A DNA stretch of 61,371 nucleotides, taken from a virus. The notes under the pieces were generated by a model that was not told the origin of the DNA, did no database searches, and saw only the letters and a list, made by a program, of their open reading frames with translations. The translations under genes and the position numbers were made by a program. Shown here one piece after another: positions 1 to 9,133 of this stretch (position 1 is its first letter; every line of letters starts with the position of its first letter). The stretch covers positions 1-61,371 of IMG/VR virus record IMGVR_UViG_3300037296_000114; one strand, 5' to 3'.

Positions 1-943
1 TTGTGTTTTGGTCTGGGAAATTCCCACGCCCTTGTGTTGTTACAAACACCCATCCACCATTACGCGGCGTTGTGACTGTCCCAACAGCGTCATCAGCTAT
101 AGTCAGGTCAATTGATTTTATTGAGTTTCCCAACCCATACAAAGACTGCGCTACGGTTTCAGTAATGGCGGTTTTCCATTCGCTGAAATTGACGCCATCC
201 GCAGAGGATCTAAACACCATTTTGCCACTAAGAGAACGCTCAATCGCAATCTGACCGATCAGCGCACCGAAGCGGGTAAAGTTAACACCCGCACCAAGCG
301 AGAAAGGTGTATTTACATGCGTTGCGGCAAACTGGAAAAATCCGGTGGATTCGAAGTCATCCATATCATTGTTTGGCGGGCTTGGCGGGCTACCAGATCC
401 AAGACCTCCATACCCGACTTTCATCAGGCGATCAGCCGTCATGTCCAAATCACTTTGAGTAACCGCAGTGCCCGTAATAGGCACATCGACCTGAAACGCG
501 ATGTTGCTCAACAGCCAACGGCGCACGCCACCCGTGGATGCCGCCATTTGGTTGGACGCGGGGCGGTAAAGCCCTGTGTCGGGGTCAGACACAAACGACA
601 TTGACGGAAGCGAAGCTGTACCATTGAGGAACTTGCCTGCTCCCGCTCCATCAACAACGGATTGAAAGTTGCTGATTAGGTTCTGGATTGACGTGACCAG
701 ATCAAACTCCAGGCTGTTAGTGGGGAAGATCGCATACGACTGACCGGCTGCGGTTGACCCCTGATATGTCGTCTTTAGCGTCAGGGATGATGCGCTGATT
801 ACTGTCTCAATCTCATAGACACGGCCATCGGGACCGACCATGCCCCATCCCGTCTGGAGCGCACCAAACCACGACGAACCAGCGCCCGATACCGCAGTGC
901 TGCCGTTTGTGAATGATGCCGTTCCTACTGAATACCAAGCCAT
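1..943 (-). CDS. Tail adhesin with knob domain, 3' end cut by the window edge
   Basis: The 314 visible codons start at ATG 943, with an AGGA ribosome site about 7 nt upstream, and run off the edge without a stop. The protein is a paralogue of the complete gene at 57274-58434: both start M-A/S-W-Y, share the stretch SFVSDPDTGLYRPASNQMAA, and carry a pyocin-knob-like segment (NNDMDDFE, then GxxFQF). The knob fold is known from phage and pyocin fibres, so a host-binding role is inferred. Position 1 falls on the first base of codon 315, and position 57492 in the paralogue is also the first base of codon 315, so joining position 1 to 57491 gives an intact 386-residue gene. The gene follows the S74-type gene with a one-base gap. 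Confidence 0.8.
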   Translation of the reverse strand, partial: MAWYSVGTASFTNGSTAVSGAGSSWFGALQTGWGMVGPDGRVYEIETVISASSLTLKTTYQGSTAAGQSYAIFPTNSLEFDLVTSIQNLISNFQSVVDGAGAGKFLNGTASLPSMSFVSDPDTGLYRPASNQMAASTGGVRRWLLSNIAFQVDVPITGTAVTQSDLDMTADRLMKVGYGGLGSGSPPSPPNNDMDDFESTGFFQFAATHVNTPFSLGAGVNFTRFGALIGQIAIERSLSGKMVFRSSADGVNFSEWKTAITETVAQSLYGLGNSIKSIDLTIADDAVGTVTTPRNGGWVFVTTQGRGNFPDQNT

Positions 944-944
944 T

Positions 945-1937
945 TTATGTCCTACCTGTGATGCCGCGTGACGTCGGCTTTTGGAGTTTTACGGGGGGCA
1001 TGTTGCTTGTCAGCTTGTCGACCTTGGCTGACAACTCTTGAACAGCGCCCATTGTGACGCCGATAGCGTCAACGACGGGGATAGACTTACCGTCGCCCTT
1101 ACCTGTGGCTTTCTGGAAGTCTTCTGCGTAGGCGCCGATATGTTCGCCGCCGTCGCCCGCGCCGTCTTTGTACTTCCACTGCTCAACCGGCATGCTTTTC
1201 AGCGCCTCAAGGACGCCGCGTGCAGGCTTCTTGTTCTCCTTCACGTCCTTTGATGAAGGCATCATCATGGATAGGCCAAGGCCCGCGATACTGCCAAGCC
1301 CGCCGAATAGGCTGCTGCTGGCGGCTTGGTTGGCGTTGTATGATGCCATTTCCTGCTGATACTGCGTGTTGAGCATGTTGCCCATTTGCTGCTGGCCCTG
1401 CATGGCGCCACTGAAACCGCTGCTTCCTGACGAGTTTGCGAGGCCAAGCGAAGTTGCGGGATTAACCGCGAACCCAGACCCAAGATTTACCGCGTTCGCG
1501 CGCAAGGATCTGCCTTCGCTTTCAACCTGCTTACGCGCAGAGTTTGCCGCGCCCGCCAGTGCGAGGCTTTGCCCCACGCCTGCTGCTGCTTGCCCCGCCT
1601 GCGCACGACCGCTGCTTGGATCAATGCCCATGCGTGCGTTATTGCGGGCTGTGGTGGCGTTCGTTGTGCTTATTGCCTGCGATACGTCAGCCTGCGCTGC
1701 GCGCACCGCTTCCGCTCTAGCCGCAGGCGTATCGTAGTTTTGCGCCTCTTCTATGAAATTATCTTGAAGCGGCTCGAACACGCCTTTGTAGCGCGCGCGG
1801 TCTTTTTCCGCCCAATTATTTGAGATTTTCGCTTGATCCTGCATCCATGCCAGATAATCGCCGCCAAGTTCAGCACTTTTCAGCGCCGCCTCGCCAATGC
1901 GGGGGTCTGCTTCAGGTGCGCTGCTGCCCTTGCCCAT
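945..1937 (-). CDS. Virion protein with C-terminal peptidase S74 (intramolecular chaperone) domain
   Basis: The C-terminal ~100 residues match the S74 family, the self-cleaving trimerisation chaperone of endosialidase and other phage fibres. The pattern is S-S-K-D-V-K-E-N, then W-K-Y-K, G-A-Y-A-E-D-F, G-K-G-D-G and V-D-A-I-G-V. The Ser-Lys dyad would be about S228 and K233, spaced as in the family. The N-terminal part is rich in Ala, Asn, Gln and Ser, with a Gly-rich hydrophobic stretch just before the chaperone. I chose the ATG at 1937 because an AAGGA site lies 8 nt upstream; ATG 1943 is possible. It overlaps the GNAT gene and lies between tail fibre and adhesin, which suggests a structural tail or head-fibre protein whose tip matures by self-cleavage. 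Confidence 0.75.
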   Translation of the reverse strand: MGKGSSAPEADPRIGEAALKSAELGGDYLAWMQDQAKISNNWAEKDRARYKGVFEPLQDNFIEEAQNYDTPAARAEAVRAAQADVSQAISTTNATTARNNARMGIDPSSGRAQAGQAAAGVGQSLALAGAANSARKQVESEGRSLRANAVNLGSGFAVNPATSLGLANSSGSSGFSGAMQGQQQMGNMLNTQYQQEMASYNANQAASSSLFGGLGSIAGLGLSMMMPSSKDVKENKKPARGVLEALKSMPVEQWKYKDGAGDGGEHIGAYAEDFQKATGKGDGKSIPVVDAIGVTMGAVQELSAKVDKLTSNMPPVKLQKPTSRGITGRT

Positions 1938-2433
1938 CGCCATGTTCCTTACGTCGCTGGTGTTGCAACGCAGCATCATGCGCGTCCGTTTCTTCTGTTT
2001 CGTTATCGTGGTCGATGAATTTGCAATCGCTCCGCATGAGGCCAAACATGTTCATGTCGACCTGACCGTCAGCGCCGCGCTTGACGCCCTCGAACCGAAA
2101 CCCGAGTTTGAGTACCATGATCTGTGTCGGGATATTATCTACGGCTATCTGCGTCTGAACCCGAGCAAGACCCAACTCTACAAACGGATAATGGAAGAAC
2201 CCGCGCAGCGTTGACCTTGTGGCCCACCTGCGCGTCTTGGCGCTGGCAATGTGCATAAAGCACGCATTGTCGTAGAAGGCGTTGTAGATCACAACCGCAT
2301 GGATTGTCCCATCATCATCAACGGATGCCAGCGGGACACTTTCGGACGGCCATATCCTTTTCAGGCCAAGGCGCGATGCGGCCCAACCCAGAAGTAGGTA
2401 CGGTTCTTGTGACGTGATGCGCGCGGTCATCAT
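1912..2433 (-). CDS. GNAT-family N-acetyltransferase
   Basis: The 173-residue protein has the look of a RimJ/RimL-like GNAT fold: an N-terminal beta segment, a central region (residues ~75-115) with R-R-W-A-T-R-S-T-L-R-G, and the typical late strand L-G-F-R-F-E-G-V. GNAT enzymes move an acetyl group from acetyl-CoA to an amine; the substrate here is unknown. The ATGATG at 2433/2430 follows a weak GGGG ribosome site, and a further in-frame ATG at 2457 has no better one. It lies between two tail genes, so it may modify virion proteins or host surface components (inference). The last ~30 residues are polar and low-complexity, overlap the next gene, and may not be part of the fold. Confidence 0.65.
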   Translation of the reverse strand: MMTARITSQEPYLLLGWAASRLGLKRIWPSESVPLASVDDDGTIHAVVIYNAFYDNACFMHIASAKTRRWATRSTLRGFFHYPFVELGLARVQTQIAVDNIPTQIMVLKLGFRFEGVKRGADGQVDMNMFGLMRSDCKFIDHDNETEETDAHDAALQHQRRKEHGDGQGQQRT

Positions 2434-2498
2434 TACCCCATATGTTGTGTGCAGCATGCCATATATAACGCCAATGCGCTAGATGCTGTGTGCTGCGG

Positions 2499-5400
2499 TT
2501 AGGTGATCTTGTATATTCTTAGCCGCAAGCTGCCCGAGAATTGCTTTGTGACCCCGCGCGACCAGTATTCGATGCGCACGCGCAGGGATTGGTCACCGGT
2601 CCATCTGGTCAAAGGCAATATTTCCGCCTTCCATCCCCAATAGGTATCTGGGCTGGTGTTCGACTGCACGCCGCCGTTGACATGCTCTACAATCGCCTCA
2701 TAAACATCGTCTGCTCCGCCCCATGCGGTGATGGAGATAGGCGTTGACATGACGTAGATTGTGTAGCCGTGCGCAATATACTCATCGTCACGCACAGTCG
2801 TGGTCCTAGTTGTAAATCCTGTATTCGCGTCACCTACGAGTATGCTGCTCAAGCCTGTAGCGGATGGGACAAATTCAGGGAATGTTATAAGCTGTTCAGA
2901 GATTTGAAGCCTGCGACGTATGATTACGTCTTCAAACTCGGCCGTTCCGTCAGCCAAAATCCTCCATCCCTTTTGCCCTACAGTGAACCCGTCAGAGCGC
3001 AACTCGCCGCCGAACAGCGCAAGTCCGCTTGCTGTGAACGCCTCCGTGCTGACCATTACGGCGGCAAGATCCACAACATCAATCTTCTCGGCTGTAACGG
3101 ATCGCGTCACAAGGCCGTCTCCGGTCAGTAAGCTGGTGTTGCCCGTGCCGTAAGGGGATAGCCGCGCCTCGGCCACGGTCTCTGCGAAAAACGGCTGGAA
3201 AATATGCAGCTTTGCTTGCGCTGCCGTTGCGTCGTCAATGTATACGACGGGCCGCGCGAAGGCTGCATTTTCTGGCGATTCCACAAGGCCGCCATACTTC
3301 TCCCATTTTTGCGGATTAGCCGAATTGCCTTGCGGCACAGAGATATTACCCGCGATGATGCTCTCGGCTATCAGTGCGCCTGCCGCGTTGTAAAACTCTA
3401 CGCCTAGTCTGGCATTGCAGTTATCCGCAGACAGCTTGACCGAAAATTCAAACCACTTGCTATCTTCAATCGGGTATCCAGCCGTAGCTGTACCATCTGT
3501 ATCAAATAGGGTGAATTTGGCCCCGATGTATGCGTTTGAACGCACTACATTAGTGGTAGATGCTATGGTTAATGTCCGGTAATTGAACCCAGCCATATAA
3601 TCGCCTGGCTCATTGAGTTCCAAGCGGCCCGCGATGTTACCGGGTCTGTAGGTGACATTGAGTATGCCTTGGCTAAAGTCGCTGTTTTGCAGCATTTGCG
3701 CTGCATTACCGACCGCCAAGAGGTTTGCGTTGAGCGTGCCCTTAGCAAAAATGTAATCAGCGTCGAGCGTAATTGCAGATCCCGCCCCGCTGGCATTATC
3801 ATAGGCCACAACCTCAAGAGCGCCTGATGCCTCGCCAGCTACAGCGCGCAGCACAAATGCGGATGCAGCGTTTCCCTTTATATCCGCCATGACGCTGCCG
3901 AAGTTCTCAATCCCCGCAATCGTGCCGTTTGCCGCTACGCTCAACTCTGAAAGCATGGTTCCAAACGCGGTTCCGTTCAGGGCGCTCAAGTCCAGCCCCT
4001 TAACGTCTTGGATTTGGCCGTCCAGTTCGGATATTTCAGGCAGTTCGTCGGACTCTGCTGCGATCTGGACAAGGACGCGGGCGACTTCCGTGCTTTTATT
4101 GCCGCCGTTCAGGCCGCCAAAAATGCCGATATAGGAAGCGTCTGACGCAGCCCCAACCGGCACGTCGTAGAAGAAATTGAACCACCGCCATTGAGTGTCG
4201 AATGTACCTTGCGCGGACAATAGGCCAGAATTTCCGGTTGATCCGGCAGAGAACGCGATACCAAAGTTTGCAGCGGCCCCCGTTGAGGGCTTCCTTGCCA
4301 GCACAGACACCTTAACCCTGCGCGCAGCAAACTTCATGACCCATGGCGATTGCAGTTCAAGCACGGCACCGGCGCCAGTCGTTCCTGTGAATGAGGAAGG
4401 GGCTGATACCTCTCGCACACGGATCACTCCCGCTTGCCCAAGCGTGCTTTCGGCCACAAGAGTTGCGCGAGGCCCAGCGTGCAAGTCTTCAAGGCTATCC
4501 AGCGTGAACGAATACCCGGGCACGTCTCCCCTCAAAGCGGTGATCGAGGCGTTCAGAACCTCGCTTGAGGCCGTAATCGCGTTATTTGTCGCAACCTTCG
4601 TGAGGTAATCTGTATCAAGCGTCGCGGTGATTGAGGCGATTGCCTCGCTCTTGGCGTCTTCGATAGGCCCCTCTGGTCCGGTGAGGGCAGCGGCCAGCGA
4701 GGTGTTCGCAGACGATATGGCAGAGTTCGTTTGAACAGTCGTGAGGTAGTCAGCGTCCAGCGTTGCCGTAATTTCGCTTACCGCTCCATCCTTTGTCCCC
4801 TGAATAGGTCCGTCTGGTCCAGTCAGTGCAGCCGATAGGGCTGTACTGGCGGCTACTATCGCGCTTTCAGTGTCGGTTTTCGTGAAGTAGTCATTTGTCA
4901 GTGTTGCGGACAGATCGCCTATCGGTCCTTCTTCAATTTCAGCTTTCAAAGCCGTTCTGGCTGCTGCGATTGCTTCGTTGGTGCTGGTCTTGGTGAGATA
5001 GTTCAGTTGCAAGTTCGCTTGGACGCCACCTATGGAAGCGCCTAGATTTGTAATCTCTTCGGCCACCGCCTCTGCCTCTGTGGCGTAAACTCGTTGCTGC
5101 TGCTCAAGAGACGCAATGTTTCCACCTAGTGCAACACCCATAGACGTCACCGCCTCGGCCAGCGCGCTTCCATCTTCCTCCACTTTTGCCCGTAGATCGT
5201 TGGTGATGTATGCAAATTGCTGGCTGATACTGCTGCGCGCCTCATAGGCGTCCAGAACGTCACGCAGGTTCACTGACTGCAAGTCGCCCATAGACGCCCT
5301 AAGAGACGTTCCTGATGCCGCGATAGCCTCTTCTGTTGTGGCTTTCGTCAGGTAGTTATTTGATAGGTCGGCCCCAATTTCATTGGCGACCTCGGCGGCT

Positions 5401-6872
5401 AAAAGCAGCCCAGCAGAAGCGATTGCTTCGCCTGTTTGGGCACTTGTTAGGTAGTTTTGTGTAAGGCTTGCAGACACGCCGTTAATCTCTGCCTGTAGGC
5501 CGGTTATCTGCTCTGCTGATGCCGCCGCTTCACTGGCTGTAACAACTTGCTGCTGCTCAAGTAACGCAATGCTGCTACCGGTCTTTACGCCAAGCGAAGT
5601 GATCGCCTCGGCTAGAGCCGATCCGTCGTCCTCTACCTTTGCGCGCAAGTCATTCGTAACGTAAGCTATCTGTTCGGCTAGGCTCTCTCTGCCCTCATAT
5701 GCATCCATTAGGGCTTTCAGGTTCGTGGCACCTGAAATTGACGCAGCATCGTATAGATTGCGCACGTCCTGAACGGACTGGCTTATGCTTGCGCCGTCGA
5801 TGGTCTCTAGCGTGATTTCCGCCTGCGTCGTCCGCGTCTCAAGCGCGTCAAACTCGGTCTTGGTTGCCAGTAAATCAATGGCCCCTTGCAACCCGTCGAT
5901 GGTTGTTGACGCCTCGGATAGATCAATTACGAGACCGTCGACAATGGTTTGATCCGCCTTCGAGGTTATAGTGCTGGAAAGTGCATCTAGGTCAACTTCT
6001 ACATTGCTGATTTGCAGCGATAGATCATCGAGTAGCGGTATCTGGCTCGGGTCTAGGATCGCGTTGGAAATAGCTGCATTTACATAGGCAGTCGTGGCAC
6101 GAAGATTGATATTAGCCTCAACCGCATTGACCCTGATTTCAGTCTCGCTGATCCTCTCTTCTGTCGCGTCAATGGCGGAAATGCGTACAGTTCCATCCTC
6201 GGGGCTGACATAGATACCGGCATCGCGGAATGTACTGTCAACCTCGCTGATTTTGGTCAGAAGCCAAGCCACGCGCTGCGATATAGTGCTGATCGACTGC
6301 CCTATATCAACGCGCTCAATGTCCCGCAGTGCAAGTTGATCATTAAAATCATCCAGCCTTTGCACCTGATCTGCAAAGTCTTCGTTCAGCCCTGTTAAAG
6401 CGTTCGTGTAGGACGTGGTGAGGTCGTCAAGCCCAATGGATAGATCATTCACGTCTCCAAAAAGCACAGTTAGTTCGCTGTCTACTCCATCCAGTATCGC
6501 ATCAACGCTCGAAAACTCGTCAGCAAGTTTTCCTACGAATCCATCTGTGAGGGCTTCTAGGTCACTTCGCACATTTGCGGCCGCCAGCGCCGCTGCTGCC
6601 GCCTCCTGCCCCAGTGCATCTGCGTTCGCGATTGCCTGGGCGATCCGATAACGCAGCGTGCCCGGTTCTGCGTCAGTGCCTATTTCATCGGTGAGACGGA
6701 TATTTTCGTCCGTCGCCTTTCGTGCCAGCTTGAGGGAGATACCCAAGCCCGCATTTACGCCTTGCAGATCATCGAAACGGACAGCGTGCTTGCCTTTCGG
6801 TCCCCGAAAGCCCGCAAGTGTTTCAAGCCCTTCCTTTAGGCGGTTTGTCAGCCCTGATAGCCCGTTTTTCAT
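2499..6872 (-). CDS. Long coiled-coil tail fibre / tail tip protein
   Basis: The protein is 1457 residues. Its start at ATG 6872 overlaps the upstream stop as ATGA. The first ~250 residues are probably the virion attachment part. Residues ~200-850 are long heptad-like helices with internal repeats: two copies of an A-Y-E-x-R..TNDLRAKV-x-DGSALAEA unit and at least six N/D-Y-L/F-T-K-x-x-T units separated by ~35-65 residues. A beta-rich part follows, then a C-terminal ~130-residue tip with Trp/Tyr-rich strands. The arrangement fits a trimeric receptor-binding fibre. The N-terminal third is clearly homologous to the gene at 58885-61371 (for example I-L-D-P-S-Q-I-P-L-L-D-D versus V-L-D-P-S-Q-L-P-V-L-D-D), but the tips do not look related. 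Confidence 0.75.
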   Translation of the reverse strand: MKNGLSGLTNRLKEGLETLAGFRGPKGKHAVRFDDLQGVNAGLGISLKLARKATDENIRLTDEIGTDAEPGTLRYRIAQAIANADALGQEAAAAALAAANVRSDLEALTDGFVGKLADEFSSVDAILDGVDSELTVLFGDVNDLSIGLDDLTTSYTNALTGLNEDFADQVQRLDDFNDQLALRDIERVDIGQSISTISQRVAWLLTKISEVDSTFRDAGIYVSPEDGTVRISAIDATEERISETEIRVNAVEANINLRATTAYVNAAISNAILDPSQIPLLDDLSLQISNVEVDLDALSSTITSKADQTIVDGLVIDLSEASTTIDGLQGAIDLLATKTEFDALETRTTQAEITLETIDGASISQSVQDVRNLYDAASISGATNLKALMDAYEGRESLAEQIAYVTNDLRAKVEDDGSALAEAITSLGVKTGSSIALLEQQQVVTASEAAASAEQITGLQAEINGVSASLTQNYLTSAQTGEAIASAGLLLAAEVANEIGADLSNNYLTKATTEEAIAASGTSLRASMGDLQSVNLRDVLDAYEARSSISQQFAYITNDLRAKVEEDGSALAEAVTSMGVALGGNIASLEQQQRVYATEAEAVAEEITNLGASIGGVQANLQLNYLTKTSTNEAIAAARTALKAEIEEGPIGDLSATLTNDYFTKTDTESAIVAASTALSAALTGPDGPIQGTKDGAVSEITATLDADYLTTVQTNSAISSANTSLAAALTGPEGPIEDAKSEAIASITATLDTDYLTKVATNNAITASSEVLNASITALRGDVPGYSFTLDSLEDLHAGPRATLVAESTLGQAGVIRVREVSAPSSFTGTTGAGAVLELQSPWVMKFAARRVKVSVLARKPSTGAAANFGIAFSAGSTGNSGLLSAQGTFDTQWRWFNFFYDVPVGAASDASYIGIFGGLNGGNKSTEVARVLVQIAAESDELPEISELDGQIQDVKGLDLSALNGTAFGTMLSELSVAANGTIAGIENFGSVMADIKGNAASAFVLRAVAGEASGALEVVAYDNASGAGSAITLDADYIFAKGTLNANLLAVGNAAQMLQNSDFSQGILNVTYRPGNIAGRLELNEPGDYMAGFNYRTLTIASTTNVVRSNAYIGAKFTLFDTDGTATAGYPIEDSKWFEFSVKLSADNCNARLGVEFYNAAGALIAESIIAGNISVPQGNSANPQKWEKYGGLVESPENAAFARPVVYIDDATAAQAKLHIFQPFFAETVAEARLSPYGTGNTSLLTGDGLVTRSVTAEKIDVVDLAAVMVSTEAFTASGLALFGGELRSDGFTVGQKGWRILADGTAEFEDVIIRRRLQISEQLITFPEFVPSATGLSSILVGDANTGFTTRTTTVRDDEYIAHGYTIYVMSTPISITAWGGADDVYEAIVEHVNGGVQSNTSPDTYWGWKAEILPLTRWTGDQSLRVRIEYWSRGVTKQFSGSLRLRIYKIT

Positions 6873-8446
6873 GGCCGTCTGCTCAATTCTGCAAGCGAGG
6901 TTGCGAAGGTGATCGAGGAAATGGACGCGGAACCGGACACATGCACCTCCCAATGCTGCGCGCTCACGTCGGGCAGCCGCACTACCTGATTGAGTGATGT
7001 GACCGTGTGGACGCTCACACCGTCAGCAATAAACACGGCTTGGAAGTTGTCGGCGCCGGTCAGGTTGTCACCCTCGATCAATGCCCCTGAAAACGAGACA
7101 GGATAAGGCAGATCATACAGTTTGGTTTTCCACTCCTGCGCGCGATAGGTTTCAGACGCCGTGTCGTCAAAGACATGCAGTCGATTGTCGGCCTCCTGCA
7201 TGTAGAGGCGGCCAGTGCGAATGTCGTGGTAGCCGCACTTCATGACGGCATCGGTGCGCATGAAGAAAGGCTGGGCCCCAGTCAGGTCGATGATCCCCGT
7301 CTTTTCCTCTGCACCGGCCAGTGTGCCAGCAAATGCGAAGACGTAGCGCCCGCCCACTTGGCTTGCGACCATCGTTTCAGGCTGCATGCGTGCCCAAGCA
7401 CGTCGGTTGAACAGTTGCCTCGTGACTAGGCTGGTGCTGGTGCCCGATACCAGCACAAGACCTTCCGTCGATGGATATGCCGCAGCGTATCCAAGATCCA
7501 CGATTCCGCGCGCGGAGACGCAAGGCAGGTTCTCTTCAACGCGCTCAAGCTGGAACGTGTCAGGCTCGGACCCTTGGCCGCGATAGGGCTGACCCTTTGT
7601 CATGACCGCCAGTTGCGAGCCAAACGCGGCGAGGCCCACAATATCGTAGTCGACGGTCAGGGAGTAGGACACTGGCCATGCGTGCGGCTGGTATGGCTCA
7701 CAGAACCATATGTCGCGCGCTGTGTGTCCCACCATCATGCCGTTGGGCATGCTGATGATGCCGCGCAAGTCGTCAGGCGGGGGCGTGAAGTTCGTGGTGC
7801 TGATCGGTTCCGCGATAGGGTATGTCTCCTGATCGTGGTCGAATGTCGCCGCAGGTGTGATTTCAGCAACGAAGTACAGATCGGTCACGGATAAGTCAGA
7901 CGTCACGGAGCGATATATGCGGATTGCGGAAATGCCTCGGTTAAGAGGTGGCGTCTCCATCCCAGCCACGCGCACGGTAACACCCTCCGACGTGGATAGA
8001 GCCTCGGACACTGGCGACGGGGCGCTCTCCTCCCCAAACTCTGTGACAAAGGTGTAGGCGAACACTACCGTTTCCAGATTGTCTACGTCTGGTGTCGATG
8101 TTGTTGCGGTAGTGGGCGCTGTCGCCGGTGCGTTCAACGCAAGCGGATAGTACAGATCGTTGGTATACATCTTCGGCACGCCGTCACCGGTGATGTAGAG
8201 GCGGTCTGACGCGACGGGACCGGGCACGACATGAACATGATCGGCCCATGCCAGCCAAGTCGACCCGTTCAGATAAACGGTCTTTCGTGGCGTCGTCAGG
8301 TCTGTGGTGAATGTCGATCCCGATAGAGGCGTTATAGCCCCATCATCAAGCCGTGTGTTGACCGCCAGTTGCGCGGCGTTTGGCGGCAACATACGCGGGT
8401 GTTTCACTGGAAACTCGCCCATGAAGTCTGTGATGCTGATGATCAT
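6869..8446 (-). CDS. Tail hub / nozzle-like structural protein
   Basis: The 525-residue protein starts F-M-G-E-F-P-V-K-H-P-R-M-L-P and continues with A-V-N-T-R-L-D-D-G-A-I-T-P-L-S-G. This opening style is common in podovirus tail tube or nozzle proteins. A fibronectin-III-like segment lies near residues 125-150 (T-F-V-T-E-F-G-E-E-S-A-P-S-P). The remainder is beta-rich with repeated short blades, as in tail nozzle propellers. It lies between the adaptor proteins and the long fibre, and its stop overlaps the fibre start. The exact family cannot be settled by eye; tail tube B or P22 gp10-like needle-hub proteins are the nearest ideas. Confidence 0.6.
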   Translation of the reverse strand: MIISITDFMGEFPVKHPRMLPPNAAQLAVNTRLDDGAITPLSGSTFTTDLTTPRKTVYLNGSTWLAWADHVHVVPGPVASDRLYITGDGVPKMYTNDLYYPLALNAPATAPTTATTSTPDVDNLETVVFAYTFVTEFGEESAPSPVSEALSTSEGVTVRVAGMETPPLNRGISAIRIYRSVTSDLSVTDLYFVAEITPAATFDHDQETYPIAEPISTTNFTPPPDDLRGIISMPNGMMVGHTARDIWFCEPYQPHAWPVSYSLTVDYDIVGLAAFGSQLAVMTKGQPYRGQGSEPDTFQLERVEENLPCVSARGIVDLGYAAAYPSTEGLVLVSGTSTSLVTRQLFNRRAWARMQPETMVASQVGGRYVFAFAGTLAGAEEKTGIIDLTGAQPFFMRTDAVMKCGYHDIRTGRLYMQEADNRLHVFDDTASETYRAQEWKTKLYDLPYPVSFSGALIEGDNLTGADNFQAVFIADGVSVHTVTSLNQVVRLPDVSAQHWEVHVSGSASISSITFATSLAELSRRP

Positions 8447-8455
8447 TGCGGCCCC

Positions 8456-9133
8456 TCATATAAATTCTGGTCTGCTGCGACGGGGCGCGCGCTGCTGGCC
8501 GCGAAGTTCCGATGAAAAGTGCCGGTCGCAGGCTTCGTTGAAACGGCCGGCATAGTATCCGGCCATCTTGGGGTCGTGCCACTTGGTGTCCTTGATCGCC
8601 AAGAGCCGCGCCAGCGCGCCTTCTGCAATCTTCTCCGCAGACTGGATGAAGACGTGTTCAGGGATCACGTTGTATTTGTCCTGCAATGGGTCCGCAGGAT
8701 CGTTGCCGTACTCTGTGCCCGCCCGTGGTTTCAGGAATAGGGATAGAGACAGGCTGCCGACCATGAAGGGCAGCACAGTCACGGAGTTTGGCGATACCTG
8801 CGTAATATATCGAGGCGCGTTGCCCTCCATTGCCTCGGCGTCTGACAGCGATATTTGCGTGAATTGTGTTGCCACAAGTTCAGTGCTAGATACGGTTTCG
8901 CTTGAAAACTCTGCGCTCTCAATCTCGAATATGGTGGCGTAGTCGGGGGAGACGATTGCCTCCCCCTGCTCTGTCAGGTCCATTGTTGAGACGTGACGCC
9001 AGCAACGTGTGCGCTCGCACCACTCGATTGCAGCCAGACGCAGGTACTGCTCGGCCACGGGGCGCGGGCAGTATTGCGCATGCGGCAACACAAGCGGCAG
9101 GAAGTCACGCAGGGGGCGGGTTGGCACCTCCAT
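8456..9133 (-). CDS. Head-tail adaptor-type protein
   Basis: The 225-residue protein has an N-terminal helical pair (residues ~10-45, A-E-Q-Y-L-R-L-A-A-I-E-W-C-E-R-T) followed by a beta region and a long C-terminal helix. This is the pattern of adaptor or connector proteins that sit below the portal in short-tailed phages. The start ATG shares one base with the preceding stop (TAATG). Its place just downstream of a second adaptor-like gene and upstream of the tail hub supports a portal-tail joining role, which is inference from position and shape. The C-terminus is basic (Q-R-A-P-R-R-S-R). Confidence 0.6.
   Translation of the reverse strand: MEVPTRPLRDFLPLVLPHAQYCPRPVAEQYLRLAAIEWCERTRCWRHVSTMDLTEQGEAIVSPDYATIFEIESAEFSSETVSSTELVATQFTQISLSDAEAMEGNAPRYITQVSPNSVTVLPFMVGSLSLSLFLKPRAGTEYGNDPADPLQDKYNVIPEHVFIQSAEKIAEGALARLLAIKDTKWHDPKMAGYYAGRFNEACDRHFSSELRGQQRAPRRSRPEFI

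Noticed and set aside
317-604. Plus-strand frames within the late genes (also many between 1000 and 19000 and inside 39550-58434)
   Set aside because: They are antisense shadows of well-supported genes with no ribosome sites or recognisable domains.
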